Positions 60,947 to 64,000 of a DNA stretch of 64,000 bases are shown here, piece after piece. Positions within the stretch are counted from its first letter, which is position 1; every line of letters begins with the position of its first letter. Origin of the DNA: an uncultured Verrucomicrobiaceae bacterium. GTDB taxonomy: Bacteria > Verrucomicrobiota > Verrucomicrobiia > Verrucomicrobiales > Verrucomicrobiaceae. The DNA is taken from contig CALMTT010000400.1 of NCBI GenBank assembly GCA_937872615.1, forward strand, positions 1 through 64,000, given 5' to 3'. A program made the position numbers and the translations under genes. Below the pieces are notes generated by a model, which did not search any database, was not told the origin of the DNA, and saw only the letters and a list, made by a program, of their open reading frames with translations.

Positions 60947-62547
60947 GCGTTCTTGCTCCATAAAAGCGGGTAGAGATTACGGGCGTCCAGTTTCGCGCCG
61001 ATGAAGTTGGACTGGATTGCAATCGGCAACGACTGTGGCGGCGACGAGGCGTCGCGACCACCTTGCAGCGCGGCGAAACACCTTCGGGCGTAAGCTTCAC
61101 CACCCAGCCAGCGTTTTGCGGTGCGCGGCCACGGAGTCACTTGGAGCTTGCCCGTTGCCGCGCGTTGCCGCCAGGTATCGAGAAACGGGTTGAGCGGGGC
61201 GCACACTGCCCACGTCTCGCGCGCCGGTTGCGCGAGGATTTCCAGTTGCGCTGTGAGCGTGAAACGGCTGAACGGCACGGCGCGCGGACGTTTTGCGACG
61301 AGCAGCACTGGTTCGGAAACTTGCTTTCGCACGGAAGCTGGCATTGAGGCTCGCCATGTTTTGAACCGTTCTCGTTGCCGCGCTCGCTCGGCCTGCCAGT
61401 CGAACAGTTCGGGCGAGATGAGGATTTCATCGTATGCCTGCGGAAAACTGAAGCCGAAGCGGTCGAGGTCAGGCGCGATGTTCGGGAGACGACGGGCAAT
61501 CAACGGTCGCTGCGCGGCGGCGGCTTCGAGGTAGGGCAGGCCAAAGCCTTCCTGAATGGAAGTGAGCAGCACGGCTTCGCTGGCGGCGAGCAATTCCGGG
61601 ACGCCAGGCTTGCGCGACTCGTCACCCGCCAGCACGCCGAGTCGCAACCGCCAGTGATGCCGGTGCGCCGCGCGTTCGAGCGCGTGGAAATAGGGGACTT
61701 CATCGGCGGAACTCGCCGCACCCGTCACCACCAGCCACGCTTCGGGGCGCAGCCAGCGCGTGAGCAGCAGCGCTTCGGCGATGTTCTTTCGACGGAGCGA
61801 ACGACATGGCAGCAACCAGACAGGCGCGCCGTCGTGCGCGAGTTTGTTCCGCAACCAGCGATGGGCAACACGAACACGGGTTGCGGGCGGTGAAGGGGCG
61901 GGTTCGGTGAGATTAGGAAGCCAGAGCGAACGCTTTCCGAAATGTCGAGAGAGAATGCTGGCATCGGCATGGTTGATGGCGGCATGAAGTGAGTTGCCAC
62001 GCCAGGGAAACACCACTTTTGCGGGGTCTGCGAGATTGCGAAAACCGAAGCGTCGCATCTCGGGCCAGCGCACCCAGCGGTTGTCAAACCACCAGTCGTG
62101 ATGATGTGCGACGAGCGGAACGTCGCGCTCCGCGCAAGCGTTGGCGAGTTCGCGGGATAGTATCAGGTTGCGCCCCACACCGAGGTTGTGCGCCCAGACG
62201 AGGGTGTTTGTTGAATCACAATCCGCGAACAACTTCGTCAAAGCGCGGCGGAGTCGCGCGGTGATTCGTTTGGATGAACCGCGTTGCTCGGAGAGATAAT
62301 TGAACGAAGGTGCGACCACCACTTTCACCGGGATGCCGGACAGTTGCCGCGCGAAGTGGTCGTGCCAGGGGCGGTCGGCGCTTTGGCCTGTCGCAAGCAC
62401 GACGCGCGTGATGGGACGCGGCGCTTCACGCACGAGATGCGGCGTGGCGAGTTCGATGATGCGCCGGATGCCACCGGGACGAAGGTGGTAGTGAACGATG
62501 ACCAGTTGCACAGATTGTATTGTGCGACCGACAACGTGACATGGCAA
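60943..62547 (-). CDS. Glycosyltransferase, GT-B type
   Basis: A 534-aa GT-B glycosyltransferase. The C-terminal half has LLTSIQEGFGLPYLEAAAAQ, the GT4-like sugar-nucleotide E motif, and the N-terminal half HYHLRPGGIRRIIELA. A GTG at 62511 (before QLVIVHYHLRPGG) is an equally good start. Probably makes a glucoside or cell-surface sugar; substrate unknown. Paired with the HAD phosphatase. Confidence 0.8.
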   Translation of the reverse strand: MPCHVVGRTIQSVQLVIVHYHLRPGGIRRIIELATPHLVREAPRPITRVVLATGQSADRPWHDHFARQLSGIPVKVVVAPSFNYLSEQRGSSKRITARLRRALTKLFADCDSTNTLVWAHNLGVGRNLILSRELANACAERDVPLVAHHHDWWFDNRWVRWPEMRRFGFRNLADPAKVVFPWRGNSLHAAINHADASILSRHFGKRSLWLPNLTEPAPSPPATRVRVAHRWLRNKLAHDGAPVWLLPCRSLRRKNIAEALLLTRWLRPEAWLVVTGAASSADEVPYFHALERAAHRHHWRLRLGVLAGDESRKPGVPELLAASEAVLLTSIQEGFGLPYLEAAAAQRPLIARRLPNIAPDLDRFGFSFPQAYDEILISPELFDWQAERARQRERFKTWRASMPASVRKQVSEPVLLVAKRPRAVPFSRFTLTAQLEILAQPARETWAVCAPLNPFLDTWRQRAATGKLQVTPWPRTAKRWLGGEAYARRCFAALQGGRDASSPPQSLPIAIQSNFIGAKLDARNLYPLLWSKNA

Positions 62548-62641
62548 TCATTGCGGTGAGCGCGACAATGCCACTTCTTCTGCGGCTCGCATGGCCGCTT
62601 GCCCAACAAGAGCTCGACGACTATCTTGGCAGTGCAGTCTG

Positions 62642-62695
62642 AAAGGGTCTGGGAGAGCGTTCTCCTGGAGGTAACTTGGATGGTCGGGCCGCCAT
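62642..62695 (+). repeat. Interspersed repeat, copy 1
   Basis: A 54-bp unit matching 63789-63842 at 47 of 54 positions. It can fold as two hairpins: GGGAGA/TCTCCT with loop GCGT, and GGATGG/CCATCC with loop TCGGGCCG. It lies 203 nt before the membrane-protein gene at 62898. Confidence 0.65.
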
Positions 62696-62736
62696 CCGAT
62701 GAACTGAATTGCATTCCATGCAATGAATCATCGGAT
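62694..62736 (+). promoter_or_regulatory. Long inverted repeat (hairpin) after repeat copy 1
   Basis: ATCCGATGA (62694-62702) pairs with TCATCGGAT (62728-62736), and inside it TTGCAT pairs with ATGCAA around loop TCC. No U-tract follows, so it is not a classic terminator. It may be a regulatory leader. Confidence 0.5.
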
Positions 62737-62897
62737 CATGTTGCGCCTGGAACATCAACTTCACTGAAACCGGTTTCGCTCACTTTCGCGTGAGTGTTCT
62801 CTCATGCTCTTCGGCAGGTTCATACAAGCCGCCGAAGTGCGCGAGGTTTTTCCGGTTGTCAGGCATTGCTTCAACGCGCAGCGGAGTCCTTCAAGTT

Positions 62898-63338
62898 ATG
62901 AGCAAGAAAATGGTGGGTATTCTTATCTCTTTCGGCGTCGTGTTGGCGTGTCTTGGTCTGGTTGTGGGCAAAATCGCTCCTGCGGTTGAACGAGTCGCCT
63001 TCATCACGGGGCTGGTTGGCGGTGGGTTGAGCGTGTTGTGGGGCATTGCCACTTTGGCGGGCATGAAAGGTCGCAAATGGCCGATTCTCACCGTCATCGG
63101 CACAATTGTAGTGTTGTTGACGCGGGCAGTGCATGTCTGGACCACTTCCAGTGCGGCAGCAGGCGGAACAGCGGTGCGACTGGTTGTGACGCTGATGTTC
63201 TTCATGACGATGGGCGTGTTGCTGTATCTGTTCCACGGCGAGCGCCCGCCGGAATTCTACGAACGCGGAAGGGTTCGGCATGATGCTCCGTTCTCGGGAC
63301 ACGATGAGAAGCAATCGCAAATCGGCAGGGTGCGCTGA
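62898..63338 (+). CDS. Small membrane protein, four TM (1)
   Basis: A 146-aa membrane protein from MSKKMVGILISFGVVLACLG, with about four hydrophobic helices and a charged C-terminus. No family recognised. It overlaps the next gene by 1 nt and resembles it in layout, so the two may be a duplicated or heteromeric pair. Confidence 0.65.
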   Translation: MSKKMVGILISFGVVLACLGLVVGKIAPAVERVAFITGLVGGGLSVLWGIATLAGMKGRKWPILTVIGTIVVLLTRAVHVWTTSSAAAGGTAVRLVVTLMFFMTMGVLLYLFHGERPPEFYERGRVRHDAPFSGHDEKQSQIGRVR

Positions 63339-63700
63339 TGAACGAGAGTGTAGATGTTGATCTGCTCATCTTCGGCATTTTGCTCGTCGGCCTCGGCGTG
63401 GTGGCGCACAGACTTGCACCAGAGTCCGGCGGTGTAACGCTGATCATTGGCATTACCGGCGGCGCTGCGAGCGTCACATGTGGGGTGCTTCGTTTGCGGC
63501 GATTGTGCCGGCGAATCTGGCCGATTGGAACACTGGCGGCAGTGGTTGTTGCGCTGTCTGTTCAAGTCATTCGAGCGTGGCTCAAGGTCAATGCGGGGAC
63601 AAACGAGTTGAAGCCGGTGGCGGTGATTCTGACAGTGCTGCTGGTGTTTGGGATCGGACAACTGGTCAACGTCGCGAGGACGAAGGATTGCGCCGAGTGA
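63338..63700 (+). CDS. Small membrane protein, four TM (2)
   Basis: A 120-aa protein with about four hydrophobic segments (DLLIFGILLVGLGVVAHRLA; VILTVLLVFGIGQLV). The layout is similar to the preceding gene product. Function unknown. ATG 63338 overlaps the preceding stop (TGATG). Confidence 0.65.
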   Translation: MNESVDVDLLIFGILLVGLGVVAHRLAPESGGVTLIIGITGGAASVTCGVLRLRRLCRRIWPIGTLAAVVVALSVQVIRAWLKVNAGTNELKPVAVILTVLLVFGIGQLVNVARTKDCAE

Positions 63701-63788
63701 CTCCACTGGTTGTGCAGTTGCAGCCTGAAGACTGAGCGGCAGCTTGCGCAGTGCGATGCCAGCCAACTAGACTCACCGCATTGACAGC

Positions 63789-63842
63789 AAAGGGTCTGGG
63801 AGAGTGTTCTCCCGGAGGCGCACTGGATGGTCGGGCCGCCAT
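63789..63842 (+). repeat. Interspersed repeat, copy 2
   Basis: The cleanest copy: GGGAGA/TCTCCC with a 4-nt loop, then GGATGG-N8-CCATTC. It ends 69 nt before the start of the partial glycosyltransferase gene at 63912. The stretch 63701-63911 has no gene. Confidence 0.65.
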
Positions 63843-63911
63843 TCACAAACCATTTGTTCGCGGCTTTGAGCCTTGAACGAAGACAACTCGGTCGAACGAC
63901 CGCCCTGAATT

Positions 63912-64000
63912 ATGCCTGACTTTTTTCAAACCGGCGCAGTCACCACGCTGCATCGCCTTGGCAAACTCGACACGCCGCGCCTGGAGCGTGACCTAGATGA
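63912..64000 (+). CDS. GpgS-like glycosyltransferase, 5' part only
   Basis: Only 29 full codons are in the window: MPDFFQTGAVTTLHRLGKLD then TPRLERDLD. This start resembles family-2 glycosyltransferases of the glucosyl-3-phosphoglycerate synthase type, but it is too short for certainty. If correct, the pathway makes glucosylglycerate, a compatible solute, and fits the GH13_18 phosphorylase at 55.4 kb. Confidence 0.5.
   Translation, partial: MPDFFQTGAVTTLHRLGKLDTPRLERDLD

Larger units (their letters stand above)
62548..62897. other. Intergenic region holding repeat copy 1 and a hairpin
   Basis: No gene. It contains the interspersed repeat 62642-62695 and an adjacent long hairpin at 62694-62736. 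It lies between divergent genes and so should hold the promoters of both. Confidence 0.5.

Overview
Organism and style. The window is GC-rich, dense bacterial chromosome with many ATGA or GTGA start/stop overlaps. The gene families present (Na_H_antiport_3-type antiporter, DUF2934, tandem zinc-ribbon proteins, glucosylglycerate-type sugar enzymes, NHL/WD40 proteins) suggest a Verrucomicrobiota or other PVC-group bacterium. This is inference, since there is no rRNA or other taxonomic marker. I see no tRNA, rRNA, CRISPR array, transposase or integrase.

Layout. (1) 0.2-17.4 kb, minus strand: one tightly packed defence super-operon of 13 genes behind a sigma70-type promoter at about 17.4 kb. It runs: unknown 235-aa protein, 57-aa protein, single-TRD HsdS, hsdM, full-length hsdS, PD-(D/E)XK-like DUF6602-type protein, CD-NTase, E2-like protein, hsdR, YgjP-like metalloprotease, then jetA-jetB-jetC-jetD. 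It merges a type I restriction-modification system, an E2-only ('type II-short') CBASS core placed between hsdS and hsdR, and a type I Wadjet anti-plasmid system. (2) 17.6-23.0 kb: two single genes, then a minus-strand remnant of a conjugation module (TraK-, TraL-, TraM-like and a VirD4/TraG-like coupling ATPase). Repeats of CGCGGACA lie where an oriT would be expected, and small mobile-element genes follow. (3) 23-52 kb: a large envelope and osmotic/ionic stress region. It holds a Na+/H+ antiporter, a glycosyltransferase, two MscS channels, KtrAB/TrkAH-type K+ uptake with an M50/CBS protease, UbiB kinase, zinc-ribbon proteins, cardiolipin synthase-like PLD, SLC13 carrier, universal stress protein, YqjD/YqjE/YqjK-like proteins, carbon-nitrogen hydrolase and a PAS histidine kinase with NarL-type regulator. 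(4) 52-64 kb: MgtE, Kef-like antiporter, pseudo-receiver plus GH13_18 sugar phosphorylase, methyltransferase plus ClC channel, HAD phosphatase, glycosyltransferase, small membrane proteins, and the start of a GpgS-like glycosyltransferase cut by the window edge.

How it fits together. Operons in the stress region are preceded by a repeated 40-bp element: box CTAGTCGTTTCACTGA, a fixed 19-nt spacer with a central GGG or GG, then usually CCAAT. Five copies are strong and one is weak. Each points at the next operon, so it looks like the promoter of one alternative-sigma stress regulon. A 3.96-kb insertion with NHL and WD40 repeat genes sits between 180-bp direct repeats copied from the 3' end of the carbon-nitrogen hydrolase gene. 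The original stop codon survives in the far copy. A 54-bp interspersed repeat with two small hairpins lies upstream of three plus-strand genes.
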